Origin: Nansenia antarctica
Taxonomy: Eukaryota; Chordata; Actinopteri; Argentiniformes; Microstomatidae
DNA length: 64,000 bases
NCBI GenBank assembly: GCA_963989245.1
Contig: OZ022351.1
Span: forward strand, 14,111,343 to 14,175,342
Direction of reading: 5' to 3'
Part shown: positions 36,276-48,303 of the stretch, piece by piece
Position numbering within the stretch: position 1 is the stretch's first letter
How the letters are laid out: the number at the start of each line of letters is the position of its first letter
The notes under the pieces: model-generated
What the model saw: the letters and a program-made list of their open reading frames with translations, nothing else
What the model was told of the DNA's origin: nothing
The model's database searches: none
Position numbers and translations under genes: made by a program

Positions 36276-36776
36276 TCAGACCAACATATTCTTATAGTTC
36301 ATGCAATTGTCATGGGGTGACATAAAGAAAATGACATGTCCTTGTGTTGTTGCTGTCTCTTCTGCCACCCTTGGTTAAGTGCACACACGGAACCTTCTAT
36401 TTGTATTCTGTTTCCCTCCTGTCTGTAAAAGCGCATCATTTGTGTTGTTGTTGTTGCTACTCCTCTCCTGTACACACCTGGTGTTAGTTAGCATTGATTG
36501 GGGATTGGGGGTGGCATGGTTCCCCATGATCTCTGTTTAAGGTGCCGGCAAGCAGTGAGAGTACAGAATGGTTCGGGAACGAGTACAGCGAGACAGGAGG
36601 CGACAGGCGGGCGACAACCAGATAGATACCTGCCGGATACCAGAGGGACATGCGACGTTGAAACGAGAGAAGGCCTGATTGGGAATTCAGGAAGTCTAAA
36701 GCAAAACATCCTTCTCAGAGTTAAGTGCCTTTCTCCATACTCTCATTAACCGTATATATCCTGGTGGGTTCCAGTG
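36276..36776. other. Unique sequence
   Basis: No gene or repeat recognised. The frame 36498-36749 has no domain. Confidence 0.4.
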
Positions 36777-37081
36777 AAGGCCTACTGATAATCTTATCAT
36801 AGTACTGCTTTCCTCTGATCATAGTGTTTTCCATTGTGCACATCAGTGTTCAATTGGTTGTTACCAAGTGTCTATTCATTTGATGGTGTGTGTTTGTCAT
36901 TTGACGACAACATTTAATTTTGAGAAGACATGGCATTATTTCGAATGCAGTGTTTGCTTTTGCAAGAGATGTGTGGCGTTTAGGGTTGTGTGTGAGTTTT
37001 TGGATTTGTGCTAAGAGTTAGAAAATGAGAAAATGAGCTGTGCTTTGAGAAAACATGTTAAAGCGAAAGAGAAAAACTGTA
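36777..37081 (-). repeat. Unclassified interspersed repeat, copy 2
   Basis: The reverse complement of this stretch aligns end to end with 53924-54182. Shared words include TACAGTTTTTCTCT at the start, CGCTTTAACA, CACAAATCCAAAAA, TTGTCGTCAAATGACAAACA, AATGAATAGACACTTG, GATGTGCACAATGGAAAACA and AGTACTATGATA. Both copies lose similarity after TAGGCCTT. There is no long inverted repeat and no coding frame, so I leave the class open. Confidence 0.85.
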
Positions 37082-37284
37082 CTATGTTTACAACAGCATC
37101 TGCATGATCATTTAAACAGGCATTAGCAACGTTGCCAAACAAATGTATCAATTCAGTTCATACTGTGTGTAGTTCAGAGTTCATTTAGCATTTTGAGTAA
37201 TGTAATCCAATGTAAAAAAAAAATGCATGTAACCATGACAAAACCTAGGTACCCTGGTTATGGCCCTGGCATATATATGCATAG

Positions 37285-37630
37285 ATAGATAGATAGAGGA
37301 GGAGTTGTCTCCTATGGCGCTCCTTAGTGCAGCGTGGTAGTCTGTTGCTAAAGGAGCTTTTCTGCTCCTCCACAGTGTCCAGGGTGACATCGAGGACAGA
37401 ACCAGCTTTCCTACTGTAATACGCTGGTTCAGCCTCTTGGTGTCTCCTTCCTTGACACTGCCCCTCCAGCTTACCACCGGGTACAGCACTGCACTGTCCA
37501 CCACTGACTGGTAGAACATCAGAGTCCTACACACGCCACAGGACCTGAGACCCCTCTTGTACAGGGCATCTGTGTGATCAGTCCAGTACAGTGCATGGAT
37601 TATGCCTTCTGTCATTGGTACAATGTGACG
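37285..37630 (-). pseudogene. LINE reverse transcriptase C-terminal relic
   Basis: The minus-strand frame reads 'LRSCGVCRTLMFYQSVVDSA' followed by 'VLYPVVSWRGSVKEGDTKRL', the block after the polymerase domain of CR1/L2-superclade LINEs (usual form 'L-SFGVC--ML--FYQSVV-S---Y-VVCWGGS'). The downstream part is out of register, 'SSMSPWTLWRSRKAPL', where the family has 'LD-LE-V-ERR', so at least one frameshift is present. No active-site box or 3' end is seen. It is a different subfamily from the relic at 30411-31497. Confidence 0.75.
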
Positions 37631-38180
37631 CTTGTATTGCATGCTATTTTCAAGTTTCTCTGAAGAGCTGCAATGTAGGTCTAAATATGTATCATCATGT
37701 AATAAAAATGTAATTCGTCTACTGCTTTTGTCTAAGGAAATATTGCATACTGACTGAATAGAATGGAATACTGCTCTTCACTCTGAGTGCAATGCTACAG
37801 GCAGTACAATGATGAAGGCAACCTAACACATGCTCCATCACAGAACATGCTGCACCATATGGTTGCATGCTTTTTTGAGTGGGGGAATAACTCACACAAA
37901 TACGAAATGTTGGCTCTGGCTTTAGAATCTAATACAACAGTCAGGATGTGTCATGGCCTTCTGCTGTTTCTATTAAAACGAGCAAGCCCCTGACAAACAT
38001 AAGGTAACAGCTGGTCAGAAATGATTTCCACAGAAGTATTTTGCAAATAGAAAATGCTTTCACGCTAACCCTGGAACATAAAATACCCTTTAATACAGTA
38101 AGTTGGGGGTGCTTCATAGAATGAGTCTAGAAGTTGTGATGGCAAGTTCTAATGATGTGTCGTCTAGGTTTTTGCTAGAT
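37631..38180. other. Unique AT-rich sequence
   Basis: No gene or repeat recognised. Confidence 0.4.
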
Positions 38181-38512
38181 CTAAAAAAAATAAACCCTTG
38201 GAGAAGCCCTTGTGGCAAGCACGGAGGTCAAACGTTTCTTGTAGTTGGTCACCAGGTTTGCGCACATCTCAGGTGGGGTTTTGGTCCACTCCTCTTTGCA
38301 GATCCTCTCCAAATCCTTAAGGTTTCGAGGCTGTCGCTTGGCAACTCGAAGCTTCATCTCCCTCCACAGATTTTCTATAGGATTATGGTCCGGAGACTGG
38401 CTAGGCCACTCCATGACCTTAATGTGCTTCTTCAGCCACTCCTTTGTTGCCTTAGCCGTATGTTTTGGGTCATTGTCGTGCTGGAAGACCCATCCACGAC
38501 CCATTTTCAATA
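38181..38512 (-). pseudogene. Tc1-family transposase, C-terminal fragment
   Basis: The minus frame contains 'QHDNDPKHTAKATKEWLK' followed by 'EWPSQSPDHNPIENLWREMK'. These blocks carry the second catalytic Asp and the Glu of the Tc1/mariner DDE nuclease. Then come 'LERICKEEWTKTPPEMCANL' and an altered C-terminus. The DNA-binding half and the first Asp are missing. No terminal inverted repeat closes the copy, so it is a dead fragment. A Tc1 end of a related fish family lies 3.3 kb upstream at 34890, but nothing ties the two together. Confidence 0.93.
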
Positions 38513-38521
38513 GGTAGATAA

Positions 38522-38734
38522 TGTCGTGTTTCGTAATATAAACGCGTGAGACAACTGTTAACTAAATATATCTCGTACTTTATTAACCATCCAGTTCCAC
38601 CATTCAATCCCATCTGCCCGCTTTCCCACTGCGCATGCTCTCCCCTCTATCCCCAACTCATTCCCATTGGTCTACAGCATAAGCGTCACACCATATATTT
38701 ATTATAATTATGTTCTAACTAACATAATACCACA
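38522..38734 (-). mobile_element. Solo LTR with GATAA duplication
   Basis: The plus strand starts TGTCGTGTTTCG and ends AATACCACA. Read on the minus strand it is TGTGGTATTATG to CGAAACACGACA, the TG...CA of an LTR. A plausible polyadenylation signal AATAAA and GTACGAGATATAT lie near the minus-strand 3' end. GATAA flanks it on both sides (38517-38521 and 38735-38739). The 213-bp length and lack of an internal region point to a solo LTR left by recombination. A 5-bp duplication fits Gypsy or BEL elements; the family is not determined. Confidence 0.85.
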
Positions 38735-39755
38735 GATAATAGGTAGTTAGGGCTTGTTCATGAGCTTGATCGCCCTGGGGGAAGTAGCTGTTGGTTGGCC
38801 TCTGAGTTTTGGCCCTGAGGCTCCGGAAGAGCCTAGTCAGTTTTATTACGGTCTTCTATTTGATCTAGGTGAAAAGGTTACGCACTCTACTGTATGATTG
38901 TTGGACGTTGCTAACAGTGATACAAATGGTTGGCTAATTGACACCAAGACAGCAGATATCATTCTTTGGCTATGCCATGTAAGCACAAGGTCTTTGCAAA
39001 GGATCTTGACAAAGATTACAAAGACTCTTTCATTAAAAACGCTGATACAATCAAAATGTGAGTCGGGGAAAACACAGACTTGACAAGGCTAGAAGCCTCC
39101 CCTGCCTCTCTCTTGTAATTGTTACACTCTGCATTCATCAGCATTTCTCTCTCCATTTGAAGACATGGGATTCATCCACAGATAGGTAACCCACCCGCCG
39201 TAACCGCCTACTGCTCTTGTCTTTGCAACTCTCATGGCTGCTGATTCTGGGAAACTTTGAAGCCTAAAAAAGTCAACAGTTGAGTCATCCACTGACAGGC
39301 AGCACAGTCAGCAGAGGAGATGGTGGTTGGAGTCAAGGCCATGTGTGTGAGATTATACTCTGTAACTGTATGCATACACTTGTCTTGTTGGTGAGAATAG
39401 AGGTAGACCAATGCAAAATAGAATGCCCCCAAGCTGTAAACAAACCTTCAAAGGAATTGGCCTGGTTGGCTTCCTAGAACAACATTGAAATTGTTAAAGC
39501 ACATGATGGGTTAGTCAGCTCTGAGTTTTGAGTTGTCATTGTTTGGTGATGAGGAGAGCAACAGTTGCTATGCAGTGCATAACAGTTCAGTTGACCATGT
39601 GACCCCCAGGTTCTCACACTGCTTTACAATCATTACATCTGAGAATAACATTATGTCTTAAATTATTTCTTAAAATGTTCTTAAAAAGTATCGTCATCTG
39701 TTTTGTTTTTTTATCAATTATATAATGTTATAATGACAAGTCACTTACTATTTGT
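38735..39755. other. Mostly unique sequence
   Basis: 38755-38850 reads 'GATCGCCCTGGGGGAAGTAG', then 'CTGAGGCTCCGGAAGAGCCT', resembling antisense LINE-derived text common in fish; too short to assign. The rest holds nothing recognised. Confidence 0.35.
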
Positions 39756-39805
39756 TGTAAGTCGCTTTGGATAAAGGCGTCTGCTAAATGTACAAAATGT
39801 TAAAG
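39756..39805 (+). mobile_element. Retroelement 3' tail fragment
   Basis: TTGTAAGTCGCTTTGGATAA followed by AGGCGTCTGCTAAATGTA is the well-known 3' end shared by fish SINEs and their partner LINEs. Nothing of the element body is recognisable upstream. Confidence 0.75.
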
Positions 39806-42800
39806 TAAATGTAACAGTTAAAAGTGGTTATGGTTAGAGTTAAACATTTTGTTTATTTAATTTATGTGTTTTGGATATTGTATGATGTAGCATTTGCCCA
39901 TAATGGCATCGCAACCACCATCTTCGCTCATCCAGCATTCCCACTACGTTAATGATGTCATCTATTATGTTGAGTCACTAATATTGAAACTCTTGGTGAT
40001 ACAATGTTGAGACCTTCTGTTTTATTGACAAATATGTTGATTAGCCCTCAGATGGCCCCATTAAACAGCCTGTTTACATTGGCCTATGCAAATACTGTAG
40101 CTGCAGTGTTGCATCATATTTGTACAGTAATGTGTTTTCCTAAGTTAATAACGCTGTTAAACTTTACTATCCCATGAAATTACACACAGATATTAATGCC
40201 AGCACAGGAAATCATGTGCAATAATTTGCACCACATTATCGCCCCCAGTGTACTTACAGTGCAGGGGAGGCTGGGGAAGGCAGAAATCAGGGGATGGGCT
40301 CATTGTAATGCATGGAATGGAAAAACGAAACGTATCAAACATATGTGACGTCACCTGGTACCACAGACAATGCCAATATTGCCAATACGCCTGCGTTTGG
40401 ACTTGCGTCTGATTTGTGCTGGTGAAAATACAGAATTACAAGGCCTCACCAGAAAGTCATGCTCCTTAGCCCACTCTGCAGTCTGCCTGGCAACATCTTA
40501 TCCAGGATACAAGAGATAAGCACATGGGGGTGGCTGGTCTCCGGGCATGGCCATGGGGTAGAAACACAGGATGTAGTGATAATGCCCCCAGGAGAAGATA
40601 CTGATAGTGGTTGATTGTGTGTGACGTCATAAGACTTACCGTAATCTTTACCTTCCTATGTCTGACCAACTGGAGGGGCTAACAGTCCACTAAGGTTAGG
40701 TTTCGCCACCAGACCCCCAGACTTCATCATAAGCCTTGAGAGTGGAGGGGAGGAGGTTGGGCAAGGAGTTGGTTCAGCTGTGATAAGGAAAGCCAATACT
40801 GGGGAGAGAAACAGAGGAGAGATAAAGACCAGTGATTGCTTAATCCAAACAGGACGGAGGGGGGGAGAATCCATAGGAGCTGAATGGAAGAGCAGACACT
40901 CAGATTGCTTTGGGCTGCGGGGCAGAGGGGAGGGTGGCGTGATGGACGTTCATGGTGGATGTCTACATTATTGTCCTGGCAGCACAATCTTCTTCAATCT
41001 TGGCAGTGGGTAATAGTGGTGAAGATAACAGGTGCAGCTATGCTCTCAGTTCAGGAGGCAGGGTCCTGGTGCCAAACTGAATTGGATGAACCTTTTATTG
41101 TTGGCCTACAACTGTGTCTAGCTCGGGAAGGGCCTCTACTGTTTACACACACACACACACACACACACCCTGAGGACAAAAGTGTGGGAGAGAGAGAGAG
41201 AAGAGAGAGAATGAGAGGGAGAGAGAGAGACTGAAGAGTATCTAGTGAGGATTTTTGATTAAACATTCTGTCATCAGTAATGTGCTTATCCTAATCAAAG
41301 ATTTTGGAAGGCTTTCAAGTTGTCGATGCGTGGCTAATGACTGTGTGATTAATCACCCTCTATTGCTAGGAGTGCGAGTGTCGACGTATATCCCCCCCTG
41401 ATGTACACTGAGAAAAGACTTTTAGCCAGGTAGGGAAATTCACAGAGCAATGGGGGATGAGAGAGCGTCGAACTAACCACACTCAATTTATTTACACTGT
41501 CTGACTCTATTCTCGCTGGTCATCTTGTGAAAGAAGAGGTCTGCTTTAGAGCTGATTATTGTCAATTATGTCTGTTTGGGGGACTGCTGTCAGACCCAAC
41601 AGGATTACAGTTGATTCAAAGACTTGAAAAGGGGATTTCCAGAATCATCCGTGTGTGTGAAAAGGCTTTTGTGCGAAGTGTGAGGCAACACTCTGATTCC
41701 TGGATGATTTGTTCCCAGCACAGGGAGCAGGGTTGCTGGGTGACTCTGTTGTACTGTTGCTAGCAATAGATACACTCTAGCTAATGAAATCTCCTGCTAC
41801 TCCAACTCTCTATGCTACATTGTAAACAATGAAGAGCAAAGGCTGACATTTTTACAACAGAAACAACAATGGTTTAGCTTGTTTGCTCCTAAGCCATTTA
41901 CTTAGTCAGTTATTTCTATTCCGACATCATAGAATAATAGCTGACCTATTGCCCCAACAATGATATAGTAACAATTGAATCGTTGCTTCTTGAAAAGACT
42001 GAGTAGCCCACGTTGTGTAATAGAGGGTGCTGATTAGTGGGTGTATATTTGCACCTCCTGTTTTGGATTCTAGCCACAGTAAAAGGCATACTGTACAAAG
42101 GTCTCAGTGTGAAGCACAAACGTTCTCGTCACACCTCTGCAATGCCAGGGGCAACAGCCACCTAATAAGTGTCTATTTAGGCGAGGATCTCTCGCGCGCC
42201 ACATGGGAAAAGCACTGCGGACCTCCCTGTACAACCTTATCATTACCCAGGATGCCTCTTTTGGACATGGCAGCAGACGGAAGACGTTAAGAAAATCTAT
42301 TACGTCCCTGCCATGTACTTCCTCAGGGAATCCTGAACTTTGATCCCCCTTGCCTAGCTGACTGAAAACTATCTTTGTCCCTTTTTCCATTATTCCATTA
42401 TTCATGTTGACTCCACATGTTGTCTCCGGGCAAATATTATGATTGAGAAACAGGCTCATACCAGAATGTGTATGTAAAACGTACTGATCTTTTTTTTAAT
42501 AAACAGCAGAGGTATTTTGGGTCTTGTTGACGGGGTTGTCAGTGGGGACGGGTGTGTTCAAGGGTGTTACGACCTTGTTCGACCTGAGGGCAGACACATA
42601 AACTTTGACCTGGAGAGAGAGATAGTGACGGGACTAATAGCTGCAGAGTGTGGGAAACCCTCCCCGTGGCGTTTTAATTAGCTGATGTGTTTATTAGCTT
42701 AAGCCCAGATCAAGCCTAGACTAGACCATTAATGAAGCACAGGGTTAACGAACGGTATACCCTTTTGTCCAGTTATTTCACTACGTTGTGTGACTATGTG

Positions 42801-43528
42801 ACATTAAGAATAAAACACCCCACGTGTTCAGACGGATAGTTGTTTCTTCTCACCTCACATGTTCCCATGTGAAGAAATATACAGTCAAGGTGTACAGTGC
42901 TGGCACGGTTTGATTTATCAAGTACGTTGCCCTTAACTTCTCTCTCAAGCGCCTTGGTGGTTTGACAAAAGACTGTCTTGCACCATTGTATTCATTCCCA
43001 CACGTTTCTCCGTAACCTTGAGGAGGATAGAAAAATAAGAGACTCTACAGTGGTTTAAATTCTAAAGAAGGAAGGAAGGTTTAAAGGTATTGGGGAGGAA
43101 GAAAAAGCTTTGGCCCTCAAGTATCCATGGTTACCCTGGCTTTATTGCTGTTTGTCTTGGGTAGCAGCAATGCAATAAAAGTGCTGGGGAGAGAGGAGGA
43201 ATGCCTGGGTAAGAAGTATAATTGCAGAAGCCGGGTCTCTCACACAAAAGGCGTTCGGAGACAATGCGAGGGCCTCTCTTCCACTCTGTCAGATGAGCAC
43301 TCTCTCTCTCTCTTCTTTGTGTCCATCTGGTTTACATGTTTATTAGCTGCACCAGGGCCTCATTACGCCTGATTAGATAGCCTCTGAACAGTCCAGCCAC
43401 ATCATATTTCAGCCAGCGTTTCCAATTAAGATTTAGAGCTCTCTGGGAACTCTCAGGTATGTTATTAAAAAAAACTAAATGGAAAATTAAGTGTCTCTCC
43501 TCGCAGAAGTCTTGATCAAGGCTTCGGC
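39806..43528. other. Unique sequence
   Basis: Includes a short (CA)n at 41148-41168 and a GA-rich stretch at 41188-41230. Frames such as 42070-42459 (minus) and 40884-41234 have no domain. 43370-43500 is AT-rich and non-repetitive, possibly conserved non-coding sequence. No exon is supported. Confidence 0.4.
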
Positions 43529-43547
43529 TGCGGCGGCGGCGGCGGCG
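43529..43547. repeat. (CGG)n trinucleotide repeat
   Basis: Six CGG units inside a GC-rich block (about 43,510-43,870). On the minus strand the frame 43332-43802 reads this as consecutive Arg codons, with no domain around them. Confidence 0.9.
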
Positions 43548-44208
43548 AGTGATAATGAAATATTGAGGCGGTAACTCATCCATGTGTGGAGGAGTGGGGG
43601 GGAGGGGGAGGGGGGTTGAGATATGGGGCTGCCCACGCGCAGGTGCGATGGAAATCTCACTTGTTGTCAGGTCCCATGCGGTCAGCGATTTACCACGCTC
43701 GCCTCGCGCACTTCTCAGGTGGTAGATGAGGGTCAGTCTTTTTTTTTCGCGCTTCCTTGCTTTCGATCTCACCGTCCGGAGTGTTAAATGAAATAAAGAC
43801 ACGGACGTGTTTCCACCCCCCTAGCCCGGGCGGATCCTCCAGGCTGAGGGGGCACGTTATCTTACGTGGTGTGCCTGCCTCAGACGGATGGTCCACAGGG
43901 ACCTGGAACAGCATCTATCCCCCCTTCTCTAAAGGGGCTGGAGAGAATTGAACGCTCACCTATTATTAGCCACTGAAAGGACACTGTTTAGAAGAGGCAT
44001 TTGGAGAAAGTTGGAAGAAGGGGGGGCAAAGAGGGATGGAGATCGTGTGGGTTCCTGGCTGCAAACCCTCTCTCCTTTCATTTTCAGCATGGATATACTG
44101 CAACGACTGGAAAACACAAACATCTCTCTCTTTATATATTCTTCATTTTGCAATACAGCGAGGCACACACGGTGAGATGTGGTTTAACTCTAATACGGCC
44201 CTGCTCTA
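43548..44208. other. GC-rich block then unique sequence
   Basis: 43620-43870 has an elevated number of CpG steps (for example CCCACGCGCAGG, CGCTCGCCTCGCGCAC, CCCGGGCGG) compared with its neighbours. It may be a small CpG island or unmethylated regulatory element. No start-site signal or exon is clear. Confidence 0.4.
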
Positions 44209-44519
44209 TTCGGTTGTTAAGTCGTGACGTGTTTCCGGGTCCAAAGTTGGCTGAGGCGCTGTCTTTGAAATGCCTCAGTAATAATAATAATAATAATACA
44301 TTATATTTGTATAGCGCTTTTCCGAGGCTCAAAGACGCTGACAAATATGGGAAAAACGTGAAAGTGCTGTGTCCCTTGTTGTATGAATAGATCCGAGTCG
44401 AAAAAACGATTGAACTGTCATCCTACCGCTGTAGTACACTGGTACTCTGGTGCGGGGAATTTCTGGTTGGACCCGGAAATTGCTAAACGTCACGTTTGAC
44501 GTCAGACTTAACAACCGAA
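44209..44519. mobile_element. TA-flanked MITE with nested LINE-end fragment
   Basis: Left end TTCGGTTGTTAAGTC (44209-44223) and right end GACTTAACAACCGAA (44505-44519) are perfect 15-base inverse complements. Similarity resumes inward with GACGTGTTTCCGGGTCCAA against 'GGTTGGACCCGGAAATTGC'. A TA dinucleotide flanks both ends (44207-44208, 44520-44521), as for Tc1/mariner targets. No coding frame. An AAT-tailed retroelement end sits inside it (44279-44340). Confidence 0.82.
44279..44340 (-). mobile_element. AAT-tailed LINE/SINE 3' end, antisense
   Basis: Seven AAT units followed by ACATTATATTTGTATAGCGC and TTTTCCGAGGCTCAAAGACGC. Same terminus as at 53826 and 56867. It lies within the TA-flanked MITE, so either it inserted there or the MITE captured it. 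Confidence 0.75.
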
Positions 44520-47017
44520 TACAGCAGCAGGTCTCTGGAACCAGTCTGAAATGATGGCAGCTGTACAGTGTTCCAGTTCATAGACAACAATCATGTTGTC
44601 ACCTCATCAAGAAGAGTGTGTCACCATTAGGGGATGAGAGGCACAGGAGAGGCTGATGACACCACTGTGCTCTTTGTTAAACTGTCCCCCAGAGGTTTGA
44701 CTTCCTGAGATGACAGGCCCAACTATTACCACCATACACACAAACAACTGCTGGTGTTTACCGGTGTTACTCGTGTCTCACTTCATGTGAATATTTCACT
44801 TATTTTGTGTGACATATTTTGGGGGTTTTCTCCAACAATAGCAAGACTTATCAAGCGAACCCATGTCTTCTTTTAAGCTGAAGGGTGGGTAGACAAATTG
44901 GGCTGGTTAAGTGTGTCTCCAATTATACAGCAGCACTGTCTGTGGAACAGCATTACAACTGACTGCATTGATCGTCTCAGTCCTGTCAGAGGAGTCAGAC
45001 TTAAGACAACCATTTCAGGCATACAAATGGGCCAATAAAATGTGCCTAGGCATACCAACAATGGCTTACAGTCAGACAAACCAATCACTCAGGTCAATTC
45101 AAATCAGCTTTTTAAATAGATTTGTTTTTTTTTAAAGAAAATTGCACTTCTACCACACCGCCATCGATTTAGCGCATTGCCTCAACCAAAAATCTCAACC
45201 AAAAACTCCAACCTAAATCTATGTGATATATAGTAATAGCTGTTTTAGCAATATTGTACTTCCATATTGTTGTAATTGCTATGTTACTGCTATGTAATCA
45301 CAGTCAAGTGGTTATTACACAAATGTAAAGCACTAGGATATTTGGCGTCCTTTGACCATCTTTCATGGAGATTTTAATGTTGAATGGAGTTACACTGTTA
45401 TCTACAGTATAGTTACACTGTTATCTACAGTATAGGCCAATCCAATAACCATGTGTGTATTAACTAATGCCGTTATTCTGTAATTACATAGCAGTAAGCA
45501 GCAGGCTACATTGCGGTTACATAGTAGTTACTATATAAGTACAATTTTGATAGCTCAGTTATTACTAGGTTGTTACTTACATGTAATGGAAAATAAATGT
45601 AAAGTGTTATTGGTAAATATTTTAAATTTACAAAGAAATAATGTTCTATAATTGATTATATAACACAACCTTGCCACACTATTATAGGTGTGTGGCAGTC
45701 TACTGTTCCCACCCCCTATGCTTACAGTTTTTATTTTCTGTTTTTATTTTTTCTCTTAATTCTGATTACTTCGATTTTAATTGACCAGTGTTTATTTCCT
45801 GCAAGGAGCTTTGTCTGTGAAGGATGCTATTTCCTCTTTATTATGGGACAGCGTCCAGCCCTGTAGGCAGCGGTGGCTGTGTGTCTCCAGGATGATGGGC
45901 TCTGTCCCGTCTGGCTATCAGACAGAGAGGCCACTCAGACGTCTGGGTTGGGCGTATGCCGGGTCCTGACTGCAATCTCACAACCATCAGCAGCCATTGC
46001 AAAACACACCACAATCACACTCCTATCTCCTCTCCCTCCCTCACTTCCATGTAATCCATTGTGTTCTTCCTCATTCATGCTCTCTTTCTGTCTGTTACTT
46101 CTTTTATACTTTGCAACACTGACTATCTTTTATTATTTTCTCACTGTCCGTATTATTTGAAAGACAATGGAAAGTATGACGATTTTTATTTTTTATTTTT
46201 TTCTAAATCGCCCTTTTTCTCTTTTTTTACGAAACCTGTTATCGATCTTCTACAACAAGTACAGCAGCCTTTCAATATCTCCCATCCGGAATGAAATAAA
46301 CGAAGAGAGCCCCCCCCATAAGAGTGGTTCAAAAATGAAAGCACATCTTTATTAAAAAAACCTACTTCCTACCCATCTCCTCCTCATGTTCTCTTTGTGC
46401 CAATGTACACTAATGGCCCCGCCCAATGACAACCTCAACAAGCCTGATCAATGACCAGAACCATGAGCAGAACTTCTCTACTCTCTTCCTCTCACATCAC
46501 TAATCAGTAATGATCCGCTTTTTCCCTCTCCACACCGTGACCATTAGGCTCTCCCTATGGGCCGGTGTCTGATGGATGACTGGTGCCACCGTTAGGGGGT
46601 ACTTTCATATGGATTTCAGCCCTTCATATTTTCTTTCTGGAAATGGCCTGATATCTGTGGTAATGATGATTAAGACTCCAATATGGTCCCTCGGACGTGT
46701 ATAATTATCTTTTACAGTGGGGGGTCCAATACCCAACAGCTAACTCACTACAACACACAGAGGTCCACTTCACCACCGGTTACTGCCGTGGCAACAGATG
46801 CCCCGGCAACCGCCTCCGACTCCACGTGTTCGTCAGAAAGGCACACCCTGTCGCCTGCGGTTCCTCCGTTTCCTCCGTTTCCTCTCACCTGCGTAACGTT
46901 CCATGTGGATCCAGAGAGGGGGGCGGGGGGGGGGAGGGGGGATGACAGCTCAGACACCTGCTGCTGTGTACAGTAGAGATTAGCATGGTTACAAGTCTAA
47001 CCTCCCCCCCTTGCGTG
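44520..47017. other. Unique sequence with a 24-bp tandem duplication
   Basis: AGTTACACTGTTATCTACAG followed by TATA occurs twice at about 45390-45436. The flanking 45190-45620 is rich in TAATTACATAG-type words and may be an old repeat. 46,850-46,945 has CCTCCGTTTCCTCCGTTTCC and a G9/G6 run. No exon recognised. Confidence 0.45.
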
Positions 47018-47098
47018 CGTGTGTGCGTGTGTGTGTGTGTGTGTGTGTGCGTCCCCACCACTAACAGATCAGCTGCGTTGCTGGGGGGGGGGGGGGGT
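47018..47098. repeat. (GT)n then G-run
   Basis: GT array with GCGT interruptions (47018-47052) and a run of about 15 G at 47083-47097. Confidence 0.93.
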
Positions 47099-48291
47099 GC
47101 AGAGGGATGCTGCGGTTGTGGGTCAGTCAGGAGAACGTGACGATGTGGCGCGTGCATAATGCCCGCCCGCCGCCGGCTAATTGCTCTGTGCGAATATTTA
47201 GGCCCATTAAAAGGTGTGAGACCCGCTTGCTGCCTGCCCTGTGAACAGATGGCACGGGATGCCATTAGGATGCTGTTTAGCTAATTACCAGAGCTCTCTG
47301 GGTCCAGGGCAGGGCAGTGGCCCACCCCCTACCCGCTACCCCCTATCCCTACCCCCCAACCTGGCAACCCATGAGGAAAAAGGTCAGTGCTGGGCTGCCC
47401 CAGTGGGTGCTCAGTAAAAGTCAACACGGTACTATGGGTAGCTCGCTGTGCACAGGGACAACGCCGCAGGGGACCATTGGGACTCAAGTACAGGAAGTGA
47501 AGCTACAGTGGCAAATCTACTGTTTATGACCCTCCTCACCCAAGCCACACACCAAAATATTATATCATTTCCTGGTCAGAGCAGGACGTAGAGACATAGA
47601 CATTCCGGAGCTACACGTTATTTACTTACGTAAACAAACAGACAGCGCTTAGTGATGGGGGAGCTCGTTGCTGTCATAATGACGGACGGTATGAGACACT
47701 GATGATGCCCGATGATGCTGACATTTTACACTGTAGTCAACAATCAAGTCGCTGTTCATTAACGGTATGCTCAAGGGGAAGGGGAAATCCTGTGCACAAT
47801 GACAAGGGCACTGACTCACACACACACAGACACAGACACACACACACACGCACAGACATAGTTGCGGAGGACATGACCCATCCTAAGGGCCTCCCTGAGA
47901 GATCCCCCTAATTTAAAGCCAGAACTAAGATAATTGCTATGATCTGAAGCCACTGGATAGAGGGAGTAACAAATCTGTGAATTTATGCATCTACTAATGA
48001 ATGTGACATTTAGCTGATATTTACATGCCATGCATGGCGTTGTATTAGCATGCATGACGCTAAGCTAAGATTAAATAAAAAGCTTAGCAATTACACACAA
48101 TCAGTCATACAATGATACAACCACAGGTGACCTATGCGGCTTAGCCAAGACACCCACTTATTCCGGCTCTCCCAACATTCATTAAAATAGTACACATGTC
48201 TCTTAGTTGCGTACTTGGATACTCAAGTCACAGTGCACACTCACTGTGAGGAACTTGATATCGTCTGGTAAGTTGTTTTGGTTTGTTTAAA
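47099..48291. other. Unique sequence with a CA repeat
   Basis: (CA)n with CAGACA breaks at 47818-47851. 47150-47330 is GC-rich. No gene seen. Confidence 0.4.
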
Positions 48292-48303
48292 ATAGACATC
48301 GGT

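Noticed and set aside
34890..38512. One Tc1 transposon spanning the 34.9-kb terminus and the 38.2-kb transposase fragment
   Set aside because: The 3.3 kb between them contains a SINE, other repeats and unique DNA, no Tc1 coding sequence upstream, and no mate end. Two unrelated relics are simpler.
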